Assembly: GCA_016874755.1 (NCBI GenBank)
Contig: VGTH01000008.1
Location: forward strand, 1-64,000
Source: Deltaproteobacteria bacterium
Lineage (GTDB): Bacteria > Desulfobacterota > Binatia > UBA9968
DNA length: 64,000 nt
Reading direction: 5' to 3'
Shown here: positions 7,655 through 17,131 of the stretch, in pieces
Position numbering within the stretch: the stretch's first letter is position 1
Layout of the letters: the number at the start of each line of letters is the position of its first letter
The notes under the pieces: model-generated
The model's input: the letters and a program-made list of their open reading frames with translations, nothing else
The model's database searches: none
Told to the model about the DNA's origin: nothing
Position numbers and translations under genes: made by a program

Positions 7655-8323
7655 CTAAGTCTTTTGCCCTTTGTGCCAGATGAGTTGGAAAGTGTTGGTA
7701 AAAGTATTCGACCCGCCTGGGCCGGTCACCGTAAGACTGGCGGTGTAGGTTCCCGGCGCTGTGTAGCGATGACTCGGATACCTGCTCGTGCTCGTGGCGC
7801 CGTCACCAAAGTTCCAGTTCCAGCGGTTAATTTTTCCCTTTGATATATCGGTGAACACGACCGTTAGAGTTTTTCTATTGTTCACGAGAGCGACTTTGAA
7901 CCGGGCCATGGGTGCCGGCACGGGCAAGGGGATGCTGGCGCGGACTTCCGGCGAAAAAGAACTCTCATTTTGCTTTGAGGGGTCGTAGGCGGTGACAGCG
8001 AAATAATAAGTCTCCCCGGGATTCAGGTCGGAGACAACATAGTTGGTTTGATTGCCTACGTCCACCACCTTGGCGTAGTTCCCAGATGTTTGCCCATAGT
8101 AAAGCATGTAACCGCCAACCTGCGCCTCGGAGTTGGCCTCCCACTCGAGTGTCACTTGCGCCGCGAAGGAGTTGACGGCACATGTTAACAGCAGAGAAAA
8201 CAGCGCCGCCAGCGAAATTGGCAGCCGGCATTTGAGGCAAACGAGGGTGGCGCCGTAGTTGGACCGGTTGCGCAAGCAATAGAGCGGTTTTGACCGCGAA
8301 GGACGGACGTCGATCATTGTCAT
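7655..8323 (-). CDS. Secreted fibronectin type III-PKD domain protein
   Basis: About 222 residues. After a hydrophobic signal (ISLAALFSLLL to NSFAA) comes a fibronectin type III domain (VTLEWEANSEAQVGGYMLYYG to the ETYYFAVTAYD strand). A PKD domain follows (FTDISKG, WNWNFGDG, SHRYTAPGTYTASLTV). Both are extracellular binding modules with no catalytic residues. The start is uncertain: Mets at 8323 and 8317 leave a long N-region before the signal, and the frame is open back to 8440. It lies 80 bases before the truncated beta-helix gene on the same strand; the two may be pieces of one surface locus. Confidence 0.6.
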   Translation of the reverse strand: MTMIDVRPSRSKPLYCLRNRSNYGATLVCLKCRLPISLAALFSLLLTCAVNSFAAQVTLEWEANSEAQVGGYMLYYGQTSGNYAKVVDVGNQTNYVVSDLNPGETYYFAVTAYDPSKQNESSFSPEVRASIPLPVPAPMARFKVALVNNRKTLTVVFTDISKGKINRWNWNFGDGATSTSRYPSHRYTAPGTYTASLTVTGPGGSNTFTNTFQLIWHKGQKT

Positions 8324-8905
8324 TATGTCACTTGTCGAGAATTCTGCGATGAAAGGCCTATCAGCCTTTAGGCCGAAACGCATTCGCCACTTGCACAAGC
8401 AACAATTATTCCGCGCGCGAGTGAAAAAAATGCGTCGCACGTTGCTGCCTCCACCGGGGCATTTTGGACTTCAAATGCCGAGTTGAGAAGAGCGAGCGTG
8501 GCGCCATGTAGTTTTATTCCATCACCTGATGCGAAGGTTTTTTCGACGCTAAACCGATATGAGGGCGCAGCGCCGCATCGGTCCAAATGAGTGGTTCAAC
8601 GAAACCGGAGCGATTGTTCCTGGACGTTTTCAGCACGGTCGCAGAGAGCCACAATCAACTTGACTGGCTGTGACGATTTGGTCTATAGCTTCCGCTGTTG
8701 GCATAAATTGTCGCGCAGGATATGAACGCATCGGGAGGAAGGAGATCGTTTATGCGAAAATCAGCGGCGGGGATGTTTGGTGGTTTTAGCTAGCAGCGAA
8801 TTTTGGCCGGCACCTGGGCTCGCGCTTTGCCTGCGGGTTCTCATACCCGCAGGCAAAGCGCGACGAACGATTGTAGCTGCACACGCCGACCCGGCGCCGT
8901 CACAG
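8324..8905. other. Gap of about 580 bases without a convincing gene
   Basis: Between the FnIII-PKD gene and rnr I see no ORF with recognisable homology. The only clear structure is the long hairpin at 8821-8862. Open frames here (for example minus 8586-8368) have no family features. Confidence 0.5.
8821..8862. repeat. 18-bp perfect hairpin downstream of rnr
   Basis: The left arm 8821-8838 (CGCGCTTTGCCTGCGGGT) and right arm 8845-8862 pair perfectly around TCTCAT. It sits 44 bases past the rnr stop in the direction of transcription. There is no T-run, so it resembles a REP-type palindrome or mRNA-stabilising hairpin rather than a classical terminator. Confidence 0.6.
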
Positions 8906-11050
8906 CTACAGCAACTCAAAATCGATCTCACTGCGAAACGCATTGATGCGCGCGACTTTGACCCGCACGTTGTCGCCGAGCCTAAACCTTCGGCCATGGC
9001 GCCGGCCTTTGATGAGATATTCTTTCTCGTAATAGTCGTAGTCGTCGTCGGTCAATGACGATAGTTTGACCAGCCCTTCGATGAAGTAATCGTCCAATTC
9101 GACGAAAAAACCAAAGTTCGCCAGACTGTTCACGAAGCCGCCGAACTCTTCGCCAAGCTTGCCCATCATGAACTGGGCTTTTTTCAAGTCGACCATTTCC
9201 CGTTCCGCGTCCATGGCGTTGCGCTCGCGCTCCGAGGTATGCTTGCCGGCTTCGACAAGATATCGCTCCAGATCGGCTTTCGCGTTCGGTTTCAGTTTCT
9301 CGCCGCGCAAGCTGTTGGCGAGCATGCGGTGGACGATGAGATCGGGATAGCGGCGGATCGGCGAGGTGAAGTGCAGGTAGCAGCTCGATGCCAAGCCAAA
9401 ATGGCCGATATTTTCCGGCTGATAGATCGCTTGTTTCATCGAGCGCAGCAGCACGCGATTCAACACGCGCTCCTCAGGTTTGCCTTTGCACGATTCCAGT
9501 AGCCGTTGGATCTCGCTCGGCTTGACCGTTTCCTTGCTGATCGGCAGGCGGTAGCCGAGGCTCAAGAGAAACGGCGCCAGCGCTTCAAGCGCTTCGCGAT
9601 CAGGTCCCTCGTGGACGCGATAGAGTGTCGGCAACTCTTTTTCAGTCAGATGGCGCGCCACCGCTTCGTTGGCGGCGATCATGAACTCTTCGATGATGCG
9701 GTGCGCGATGTTGCGCTCGGCGCGGACTATGTTTTCCGGCGCGCCCTGGAGATCGAGAACGATCTCCGCTTCGGGCAGATCGAAATCCAAGTTGCCGCGC
9801 GCCTTGCGCGTCTCATAGATCCGCAAGGCCAACTCTTCCATCAGTCTGAATTGATCGACCAAAGGGGCGTAGCGCTCCAGGCAGGCGGGATCGTTGTCGA
9901 CCAGAATGCGGCGCACATCGGTGTAGGTCATGCGCTCATGGCTGCGAATGACCGAGTTGAAAAAACGGCTGGCCGTGACTTCGCCTTTGGCGTTGAACTC
10001 GATCCAGGCGGTTTTCGTCAAGCGGTCTTCGCGCGGGTTCAAGCTGCAGATGCCGTTGGACAACGCTTCGGGTAGCATGGGAATCGCCCGGTCCGGGAAA
10101 TAGACGCTGGTGGCGCGGGCGTAGGCTTCTCGATCGATGGCGGTCTCGGGACCCACGTAGTAGGCGACGTCGGCGATGGAGACAAACAGCTCATAACGGT
10201 GGTCCGTCTTGCGCACGAAAACCGCGTCGTCAAAGTCGCGCGCGTGCTCGCCATCGATGGTCACGATCGGCAAGGCGCGCAAGTCTTCGCGGGCGGCGAG
10301 CTCCGCCGCATCGATCGCGAAGGACGCTTGCTTCACTTCGCGATCGACTTCCTCGGGAAAGCTCGCCGACAGGCCAAAACGAAAGACGATCGACTGGGTT
10401 TGCACTTCGGGATCGTCGGGATCGCCGATCACTTTGACGAGCGTCGCCTCCGGCGGCGACATCGCGGTGCCGTAGCGGGAAATCTCCACCGCAATGATCT
10501 TGCCTGAGTCCGGCTTGAGGGCGCCGGTTTTTAGCGGCATGGCACCGATGCGCGTGTCCATCGGCACCAGATAGCTTTTGCCGGCAATCTCTTCGTAGCT
10601 GCCGAGCAGGCGCTGCAGGCCGCGCTCGGTGATTTGCACGATATGGGCTTCGCTGGCGCCGCGTGCTTTGCGATCGAGGCGCACCATGACCCGGTCGCCG
10701 TGCATGACCCGGCGCATTTCCCGGCGGTTCAGGTAAACGTCATCGCTGTCTTTGTTATCGGGAATTAGAAAGCCATAGCCGTCCGGATGGGCGTGAACTC
10801 TACCGGTGAGCAGATTCTGGCTATCGGGCAGGCCATAGTGATTTTTCTTAAGCCGCACCATGCGGCCGGCGCGGCAGAGCTCGCGCAGGGCGTCTACGAT
10901 ATTCTGCAATTCATGATTGGCGAAACCGGCGCGCCGTTGGATTTCCGCCGGCGTCAACCGCGTGCGCGGTTTCTTGGCAAAGAGCGCAAGAATGCGCTCT
11001 TGCGCTCCTGCGGCGGGAGCGTTGGGTTGGGTGGATTTTTCGGTCATCAA
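8906..11050 (-). CDS. rnr: Ribonuclease R (RNB family exoribonuclease)
   Basis: A 3'-5' processive exoribonuclease (714 residues) degrading structured RNA in the cytoplasm. The N-terminus has a winged-helix domain (RILALFAKKP to LKKNHYG), then cold-shock domains (GRVHAHPDGYGFLIPD). The RNB catalytic core carries IDGEHARDFDDAVFV, whose Asp residues bind Mg2+, followed by MLPEALSNGICSLNP. HFTSPIRRYPDLIVHR is the RNB signature. A C-terminal S1 domain ends near the stop (FVELDDYFIEGLVKL). The length fits RNase R rather than RNase II. It lies 10 bases after the small DUF4911-like gene, probably the same transcript. Confidence 0.93.
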   Translation of the reverse strand: MMTEKSTQPNAPAAGAQERILALFAKKPRTRLTPAEIQRRAGFANHELQNIVDALRELCRAGRMVRLKKNHYGLPDSQNLLTGRVHAHPDGYGFLIPDNKDSDDVYLNRREMRRVMHGDRVMVRLDRKARGASEAHIVQITERGLQRLLGSYEEIAGKSYLVPMDTRIGAMPLKTGALKPDSGKIIAVEISRYGTAMSPPEATLVKVIGDPDDPEVQTQSIVFRFGLSASFPEEVDREVKQASFAIDAAELAAREDLRALPIVTIDGEHARDFDDAVFVRKTDHRYELFVSIADVAYYVGPETAIDREAYARATSVYFPDRAIPMLPEALSNGICSLNPREDRLTKTAWIEFNAKGEVTASRFFNSVIRSHERMTYTDVRRILVDNDPACLERYAPLVDQFRLMEELALRIYETRKARGNLDFDLPEAEIVLDLQGAPENIVRAERNIAHRIIEEFMIAANEAVARHLTEKELPTLYRVHEGPDREALEALAPFLLSLGYRLPISKETVKPSEIQRLLESCKGKPEERVLNRVLLRSMKQAIYQPENIGHFGLASSCYLHFTSPIRRYPDLIVHRMLANSLRGEKLKPNAKADLERYLVEAGKHTSERERNAMDAEREMVDLKKAQFMMGKLGEEFGGFVNSLANFGFFVELDDYFIEGLVKLSSLTDDDYDYYEKEYLIKGRRHGRRFRLGDNVRVKVARINAFRSEIDFELL

Positions 11051-11060
11051 AAAACGTCGC

Positions 11061-11357
11061 TCAGGCTGTGGATTCGGAATCGTCCGGGGTATTGTTGGCC
11101 GGTTCGAGCTCGAGCATCAACCAATCGTCGGTCTTTTCGGCGGGACGCGGAATGACCCGAATGGAGATTTCTTTCTCAAGTGAGCTAATGATCTGGCGCG
11201 CCACCTCGAGGTAGGCGGGCATGGTCAACAGGACGATCACGGCCTGCTTGCGATACACCGTGCGAATGATGCCCACCTCTTCGTAAGATTCGATCACGAA
11301 CTTCACGTAGGCGACATTTTTCGGGTCGGTTTCGAGGTAAATCTCGTGCAAATCCAT
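11061..11357 (-). CDS. Small conserved protein, probably DUF4911 family
   Basis: 98 residues, no signal or membrane segment. The pattern EIYLETDPKNVAYVKFVIES, then VGIIRT and a strand VIVLLTMPAYLE, matches what I recall of DUF4911, a ferredoxin-like alpha/beta domain of unknown function. It lies between the AsmA-like gene (8 bases upstream) and rnr (10 bases downstream), so the three are probably co-transcribed. No function can be assigned. Confidence 0.55.
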   Translation of the reverse strand: MDLHEIYLETDPKNVAYVKFVIESYEEVGIIRTVYRKQAVIVLLTMPAYLEVARQIISSLEKEISIRVIPRPAEKTDDWLMLELEPANNTPDDSESTA

Positions 11358-11365
11358 ATCCGGTC

Positions 11366-14077
11366 CTAGCGCAACATCTCTTCAAGCGAGCGTGGCAGCC
11401 ACTCGTCTTTCTTCTTTTCGGCGCCTTTTTTTTCCTCGCTGCCGCTTGAGCCGCCGCGGACTCCCGTGCCCCAACGCAAAGCCTGGGCTAAAGCGCGATT
11501 CTCCGGGCGAATACGGAGGTTGGGCAGCGTGCCGTCAACGCGGAACGCGATGGCGAGCCGGCCGCGCCGATCGACAAAATAACGCAGCATCTTGTATTCC
11601 CGCTGAAGCTCCTGGGTAAGACTCGGCGAAAGCACCAATAGTCCGTTCCAACGGGTGCTGCGATCGGTTGCCACCCAGCCGGCGCCGGTAATGGTGTAAT
11701 TGGGCGTCGCCAGTATCAAGTCGTCGCTCGACAGCCGTTGCGCGCGCCATTTGAAGCTGCCCTTGAAGGAGTCAAAAACCGTCTCGGGGCGTTCGACCAA
11801 AGCTTGTAGACCGGCAGGGAGCCGTGACGACGGCGTGCCACGGTTGCCGTGGCCAAACAGTTGGGCGACCAGGTTGAAGTTTTTAATCAGACCCTTGTTG
11901 ATGAGCACTTCGCCGTCGCCGGTGAAAGGGTGCTCAGCACTGGATTCCATCGGATAGCCGCCGGCCAGGCGGCCGCGAAAATCGAGCCGGCCGGCAACTC
12001 GGGTTTTGAGGCGGGGAAACTTCTGTTCGAGCAAAGCGGTTAGGTCGACGGACTCCAAGCGCGGCGACCACTCGACGATTTGGCTGCCGTCGCGGTTACT
12101 CGCCCAGGTGCCGACAGCTTGCACGGTGCCGCCAAGCGTGCGCAGCGAAAGCTGCCTGACCCGTGTGCCCTGCGGTGACCAAACCAATTCCGCGCGCAAA
12201 TCTTGAAAGGGTAAGTCCTCCAGAGTTCCCCCTGACGAGTTGACTGTTGCGCTTAGCGCTGGCGTGGCGTTTTGCCATTCAAAATTGCCATCGGCAACGA
12301 AGTTTCGGAGCAGATTTGCATGATTTGCAAACAGCGGCGCAAAGTCGGCGGCTTGGATGGCCTGGGCGCGCGCCCGAAAGGCCCCACGCAGTTCGGTTAA
12401 ATCGACCAGGGTCACATCGAGGGCCAAAGGCGAGGCGCCGTAGCGCAACGTGACATTGTCCGCGCGAGCTTGGTCGCCGGTGAAATGGACCGTGCCATTG
12501 ACGGCTTGCAAGGCTTGCCCCCTCTGCTTGGGGCGCAAGGCGGCGTCGTGTAATTGCAGTGTGCCGCGTAGGAGCCAAGGGTTGTCGCTGTTGGCCAAAT
12601 CTTTGTTGAAGCGTAAATCCCAACTTGCCGCGCCGCTTGCCGAATGGTCCGGCTGGGGTTCTAAGAAAGCAATCAGCGCGGCGATGTCGCTGCGGCTTTC
12701 ACTGGCGCGCAGCGCGACGGCGTCCGACGCAATGTGGCCGGTGAGCGTGGTCGCGAACCCGCCGACGTAGAGTCTTGAGTCGTGCACAACCACGTCATCT
12801 GCGCGCCGGGCAAATTGCCCTTGCCAAAGAGCGCGGGTTCCGGCGGGTTTTTTCAAGTGGTGCGCGTAGCTGAGCTCGGCGGCGCCAGCGTCGATGCGCG
12901 CGCCCACGCGCAAGAAACGCCAACTCCCGGCAAGGTTGCTACTGACGCCGATGGAACCGCTGGCTTGGAAGCGCTGTGAGAAAACATTCTTCAGATAGCT
13001 GAGGCGACGCAGCTGGGCGATATCGATGCCCGGCATTTTTACGGTGCCCGCAACCTCAGAGCCGGCCCAATCGCGATCGGCGGGAATCTTTACCGTTCCT
13101 TGAGCAATCGCATTGTACTCGGTGGCGCCGAAGAGCGGCACTTTCAGCAGCACCTCATTCAGGATCGGCGCTCGCAATGTCCCAGTCAGGCGCGCCCGCA
13201 GGGTGGACGGTGCCGTGATGCCGAGCTCCGAGAGCAGGTTGTCCTTGAGCCCGGGCAGGGCTGCTACCACGAGGGGCAAGTGCAAAGAATCGAAGCGCAG
13301 GTCGAGATCGAGCTGGCGCTCGGTCCAGAGTTCCGGTTTGGGCGGCGCACTTACGCTGCCCTGGATGGTGATGTCCTGAGTGAGGCCTCCGGTGAGGGCA
13401 CCGGTAATTTTTACGCGCATCGGGCTGGCGACGCCCAGGCCAGTGGCATGCATCTGCACGTTTCTAATTTGCAACGTCGCCGCCGAGCTACCGGAGCGGT
13501 CAACGCAATAGAGCTGTCCATCGACGATTTGCACGCTGCGGATGGTGAAATTGACGCGATCGCGGAGCTTTTCCGGCCCCGGCGCGGCGATGCGCGGGAA
13601 CGTGCTCAAGGCTTTCTTACGTTCCACCAGCGCAGTTACGTTCACAAGGCCGTTCTCGTCGGCGATAACTTGAAACTCCGGCCCGTCAAGCGCAAGGGAA
13701 TCGATGACCAACCGGCCTCGGGCCAGGTCGAGCAAGCTCAAACCCAGATGCAGCGCGCGGGCGCGCAAAAACGGCGTGGCGGCGAAGCGGCGGTCGTCGT
13801 CGATGCGAAATTCCTTGGCGACAAAGCCGAGCCCGCCCCACAGGGTTGCTTCCAAACTGTCGAAGTTGACGTCCTTGCCGAGAATGCGGTGCAATTCCTG
13901 TTGGACGGTGTCGCGGTGGCGCGCCGCCAGATTGTCAAAGACCTGCAGCAAAACAAAGCAAGCGCCAACCAATAGCAGCACCCCGAGCAAAAGATGTCTG
14001 CGATAACGGCCCACGGCGCGCAGCAGCAACGGCAAGGAAAATCTGCGTGTCGTAAATGGGGCCACGATCGGATTCAT
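11366..14077 (-). CDS. AsmA-like periplasmic/envelope protein
   Basis: 903 residues with one N-terminal membrane anchor (about 28-47, HLLLGVLLLVGACFVLLQVF) and a long periplasmic part of beta-rich repeats typical of the AsmA/TamB/YhdP superfamily. Near the start, GKDVNFDSLEATLWGGLGF and SLALDGPEFQVIADENGLVNV are the usual AsmA block. The C-terminal GDGEVLINKGLIKNFNLVAQ is the AsmA-2 element. Family members form bridge-like hydrophobic grooves for lipid transport between membranes, so a Gram-negative envelope is implied. It heads the AsmA-DUF4911-rnr run. Confidence 0.8.
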   Translation of the reverse strand: MNPIVAPFTTRRFSLPLLLRAVGRYRRHLLLGVLLLVGACFVLLQVFDNLAARHRDTVQQELHRILGKDVNFDSLEATLWGGLGFVAKEFRIDDDRRFAATPFLRARALHLGLSLLDLARGRLVIDSLALDGPEFQVIADENGLVNVTALVERKKALSTFPRIAAPGPEKLRDRVNFTIRSVQIVDGQLYCVDRSGSSAATLQIRNVQMHATGLGVASPMRVKITGALTGGLTQDITIQGSVSAPPKPELWTERQLDLDLRFDSLHLPLVVAALPGLKDNLLSELGITAPSTLRARLTGTLRAPILNEVLLKVPLFGATEYNAIAQGTVKIPADRDWAGSEVAGTVKMPGIDIAQLRRLSYLKNVFSQRFQASGSIGVSSNLAGSWRFLRVGARIDAGAAELSYAHHLKKPAGTRALWQGQFARRADDVVVHDSRLYVGGFATTLTGHIASDAVALRASESRSDIAALIAFLEPQPDHSASGAASWDLRFNKDLANSDNPWLLRGTLQLHDAALRPKQRGQALQAVNGTVHFTGDQARADNVTLRYGASPLALDVTLVDLTELRGAFRARAQAIQAADFAPLFANHANLLRNFVADGNFEWQNATPALSATVNSSGGTLEDLPFQDLRAELVWSPQGTRVRQLSLRTLGGTVQAVGTWASNRDGSQIVEWSPRLESVDLTALLEQKFPRLKTRVAGRLDFRGRLAGGYPMESSAEHPFTGDGEVLINKGLIKNFNLVAQLFGHGNRGTPSSRLPAGLQALVERPETVFDSFKGSFKWRAQRLSSDDLILATPNYTITGAGWVATDRSTRWNGLLVLSPSLTQELQREYKMLRYFVDRRGRLAIAFRVDGTLPNLRIRPENRALAQALRWGTGVRGGSSGSEEKKGAEKKKDEWLPRSLEEMLR

Positions 14078-14262
14078 AGGGGGTTAAAGGCGAGGCCAAG
14101 CACACCGTCCCAGGGGCGAACCAATGTCGCGCGCTGATGGTTTGGACCAGGAGAGCAGGCGGTTACGTCGGTCCTGTCGATGTCGGGACACAACGTCAGT
14201 GTACAGCGGAGCCTGAGAAGGGCAAGACCTTCAAGGTTTGGCGGATTTTCTGAAGCTATAGG

Positions 14263-15465
14263 CTAGTTCACGCGCTCGACGATCGTGGCGATCCCTTGGC
14301 CGACGCCGATGCACATGGTGGCCAGGCCATAGCGGCTGCCGCGCTTTTGCATCTCGTGCACCAACGTCGCCATCATGCGCGCGCCGCTGCAGCCGAGGGG
14401 GTGGCCCAAGGCGATGGCGCCGCCATTGACGTTCAACTTGTTCAGGTCGATGCCGAGCTCGCGGCAGCAGGCGAGGACTTGAGAGGCGAAGGCTTCGTTC
14501 AACTCGACGAGATCGATTTGATCGATGGTGAGGCCGGCGCGTTTGAGCGCTTTCTGGGTGGCCGGGATGGGGCCGATGCCCATGTAGTTTGGATGGACAC
14601 CGGCGGCGGCCGAGGCGACCACGCGGGCCAGCGGTTTGAGTTTCAACTGCTCGGCTCTTTGCGGCGAGGTGACCAACAACGCGGCGGCGCCGTCGGACAG
14701 CGGCGATGAATTTCCGGCGGTCACGCTGCCGCCTTTTTTGAAGGAGGCCGACAGCTTAGCGAGAACCTCCAATGACGTATCGGAGCGTGGGTTCTCGTCT
14801 TTGTCATGCACCAAAGTTTTGCCGTTGCGCTGCGGAATTTCAAACGGAATCATCTCTTCTTTGAAGCGCCCGGCTTGCTGTGCCGCAATGGCTTTTTGGT
14901 GACTCGCCAACGCGAGCTTGTCCTGGTCTTCGCGGCTGATGTTGTATTTCTCGGCGACGTTTTCGGCGGTCTCGCCGTTGTTGATCAGCGAATAGAGCTC
15001 GCCCATGCGTTTGTTGGGAAAGCGCCAGCCGAGCGAGCTGTCGAACATGTTGATATCGCCGCGCTGAAATGCATTGGCCGGTTTGCCCATGACCCATGGG
15101 CCACGGGTCATGCTCTCGACGCCGCCGGCGACGTACAAATCGCCATTCTCGGTTTCGATCGAGTGCGCCGCCTGATTGATCGCTTCGAGGCCGGAGCCGC
15201 ACAACCGATTCACCGTTGCGCCAGGAATCGTGTAGGGCAGCCCGGCGAGCAGCGAAGCATTACGCGCCACGTTGCGGGAGTCTTCGCCGGCCTGATTGGT
15301 GCAGCCGAAGTAAACGTCCTCGATCTGCTCTTTGTCGATGCCGGTCTTCTCGACCATTTTCGCGATCACGTAGGCAGCGAGATCATCGGTGCGAACGTCT
15401 TTTAAGATGCCGCCGTGGCGGCCCATGGGCGTGCGCACGGCTTCGACAATGACGGCTTCTTTCAT
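14263..15465 (-). CDS. Acetyl-CoA acyltransferase (thiolase)
   Basis: 400-residue degradative thiolase that cleaves 3-ketoacyl-CoA. The nucleophilic Cys is in VNRLCGSGLEAI (about residue 91), the conserved GGVESMTRGP follows, then NEAFASQ, GGAIALGHPLGCSGAR (His) and the second catalytic Cys in TMCIGVGQG. It is the last gene of the CoA operon; its ATG overlaps the stop of the preceding dehydrogenase gene by four bases. It is FadA/PcaF-like; chain-length preference is not readable. Confidence 0.9.
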   Translation of the reverse strand: MKEAVIVEAVRTPMGRHGGILKDVRTDDLAAYVIAKMVEKTGIDKEQIEDVYFGCTNQAGEDSRNVARNASLLAGLPYTIPGATVNRLCGSGLEAINQAAHSIETENGDLYVAGGVESMTRGPWVMGKPANAFQRGDINMFDSSLGWRFPNKRMGELYSLINNGETAENVAEKYNISREDQDKLALASHQKAIAAQQAGRFKEEMIPFEIPQRNGKTLVHDKDENPRSDTSLEVLAKLSASFKKGGSVTAGNSSPLSDGAAALLVTSPQRAEQLKLKPLARVVASAAAGVHPNYMGIGPIPATQKALKRAGLTIDQIDLVELNEAFASQVLACCRELGIDLNKLNVNGGAIALGHPLGCSGARMMATLVHEMQKRGSRYGLATMCIGVGQGIATIVERVN

Positions 15466-16208
15466 GGTTTCACCTGAGTTTCATTATAGCTGTAGAATCC
15501 GCGGCCGCTAGTCTCGCCCAAGAATCCGGCCGTGACCAGCCGTTTGAGCAGCGGCGCCGGGCGGTAGCGATCGTCGCCGGTTTCGCCGAGCAAGCCTTCT
15601 AAGACCGCCAACACTTCGTCGAGGCCGATCTGATCGGCCCACTTGAGCGGTCCCTGAGGGTAATTCACGCCGAGGCGCATGGCGACGTCGATTTCTTCGG
15701 CCGACGCCACGCCTTCTTCGAGGGCGCGCGCCGCTTCGTTGATGATCAAACTCAAAATGCGCGGGAAGGTTAAGCCGGCGGTGTCCTTGACCAGAACGGT
15801 TTCCTTGCCCAGAGATTTGAAAATTTCCGCGGCACTGCGCGCTGTGCTTTCGCTGGTGCGCAGGCCGCGCGCCAACTCGACGACCTTGCGATCTTTCAAT
15901 GGATAAAAAGTCGCGAAGCCGATAAGGCGCTCAGGCTTTTTGATCCACGATGCCAACTCGGTGACGCCGAACCCTAAGCAGGAACTGACGATGACCGCAT
16001 TGGCGGGTAGAAAGTCGTCAAGCTTTTGCAGCAAGGCCTTCTTACGATCTCGATCGCCGGCGCAGGTTTCGATGACCAAAGGGGTCGTCGGCTCTAAATC
16101 GGCTGCGTTGGCCGAGAAGGCAGCCTCGAGGTTCTTTTCTTTGCAGGCCGCGGCGAGATCCTGGGCCAACCGGCTGTTGCCGACGATGGCGAGATTACTT
16201 TTTGGCAT
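15462..16208 (-). CDS. Short 3-hydroxyacyl-CoA dehydrogenase-like protein with atypical nucleotide-binding loop
   Basis: 248 residues from ATG 16208 (MPKSNLAIVGN). This start overlaps the upstream dehydrogenase by 14 bases; the open frame back to 16301 lies wholly inside that gene. The C-terminal half is a standard 3HCDH domain (PRILSLIINEAARALEEGVA, GVNYPQGPLKWAD, GRGFYSY). The N-terminal Rossmann region is short and reads IVGNSRLAQDL instead of GxGxMG. The catalytic His of the usual LHFFNP motif is replaced (GFATFYPLKD). It may be a non-catalytic partner or have a different cofactor habit. Confidence 0.7.
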   Translation of the reverse strand: MPKSNLAIVGNSRLAQDLAAACKEKNLEAAFSANAADLEPTTPLVIETCAGDRDRKKALLQKLDDFLPANAVIVSSCLGFGVTELASWIKKPERLIGFATFYPLKDRKVVELARGLRTSESTARSAAEIFKSLGKETVLVKDTAGLTFPRILSLIINEAARALEEGVASAEEIDVAMRLGVNYPQGPLKWADQIGLDEVLAVLEGLLGETGDDRYRPAPLLKRLVTAGFLGETSGRGFYSYNETQVKP

Positions 16209-17061
16209 AGACGTAAAAACCGCGGCCGGTCTTTCTCCCCAGGTTGCCGCCGAGCACCATGCGCTGCTGGATCGGGCTCGGGCGAAAGCGCGGGTCCTCA
16301 AAAAACGAACGGTAGAGCGATTCCGTCGCGGCGAAATTAATATCGTTGCCGATGAGATCCATTAACTCAAACGGCCCCATGCGGAAATTGCCGGCCTCTT
16401 TCATAACCTTGTCGATGTTTTCGACCGAAGCGTCACCGTCGCCCAGGATGCGCAGCGCTTCATTATAAAAGGGCCGGGCGATGCGGTTGACGATGAAGCC
16501 AGCGGTGTCCTTGGCGCGCGCCGGGGTTTTGCCGATGGCTTTCATCAGCGCGGTGGCTTTCTCAATCGTTGCGCTGCTGGTGCGATCGCCTTGAATGACT
16601 TCCACGAGTGCCATCAGCGGCGGCGGGTTGAAAAAGTGCAGCCCCAGCACGCGTTCCGGGTGCTGCGTGCTGGCAGCGATGGCGGTGACGTTAAACGAAG
16701 AAGTATTGCTTGCTAGCAGTGTTTCCACACCGCAAACGGCATCGAGCTGCCGGAAAATATCGCGCTTGAGCTCGAGCTTTTCCGGCGCGGCTTCGATCAC
16801 CAACGCGCAGCCTTTGCAGTCGTCGAGGCTGGTGGTGAGTTGGAAGCGATCGAGGATTTCTTTCTCTTGTTCCGCGCTCAATTTGCCGCGCTCGCGGCTG
16901 CCGGCGAGGAAGGCTTTGATCTTGCCCATGCCGGCATCGATGAATTCCTGTTTGATATCGTAGAGCAGCGTCGGGAAGCCGGCCTGCGCGGCCACCTGCG
17001 CGATACCCGCGCCCATGGTGCCGGCGCCGAGGACGGCGATCTTTTCAGTTTTGTTGGCCAT
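16195..17061 (-). CDS. 3-hydroxyacyl-CoA dehydrogenase (HbdA/PaaH type)
   Basis: 288 residues from MANKTEKIAVLG; the open frame upstream to 17268 overlaps the enoyl-CoA hydratase gene and has no homology. GAGTMGAGIAQVAAQAG binds NAD, NTSSFNVTAIA and LHFFNPPPLMALVEV contain the catalytic Ser/His region, and GFIVNRIARPFYNEALRI begins the helical C-terminal domain. It oxidises 3-hydroxyacyl-CoA to 3-ketoacyl-CoA. Its neighbours supply the hydratase and thiolase steps. Confidence 0.9.
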   Translation of the reverse strand: MANKTEKIAVLGAGTMGAGIAQVAAQAGFPTLLYDIKQEFIDAGMGKIKAFLAGSRERGKLSAEQEKEILDRFQLTTSLDDCKGCALVIEAAPEKLELKRDIFRQLDAVCGVETLLASNTSSFNVTAIAASTQHPERVLGLHFFNPPPLMALVEVIQGDRTSSATIEKATALMKAIGKTPARAKDTAGFIVNRIARPFYNEALRILGDGDASVENIDKVMKEAGNFRMGPFELMDLIGNDINFAATESLYRSFFEDPRFRPSPIQQRMVLGGNLGRKTGRGFYVYAKK

Positions 17062-17131
17062 AAGATTCTGTTTCGAGTTTCGGGTTTTGGGTGCCGGGTT
17101 CAACTCGAAACCCGAAACTCGCAACGCAAAA

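Noticed and set aside
8368-8586. 72-codon minus-strand frame upstream of the FnIII-PKD gene
   Set aside because: No ribosome site, no homology and no conserved features.
12782-13975. Plus-strand frames of 65-291 codons inside the AsmA-like gene
   Set aside because: Shadow frames of a long minus-strand gene; the translations lack domains and start sites.
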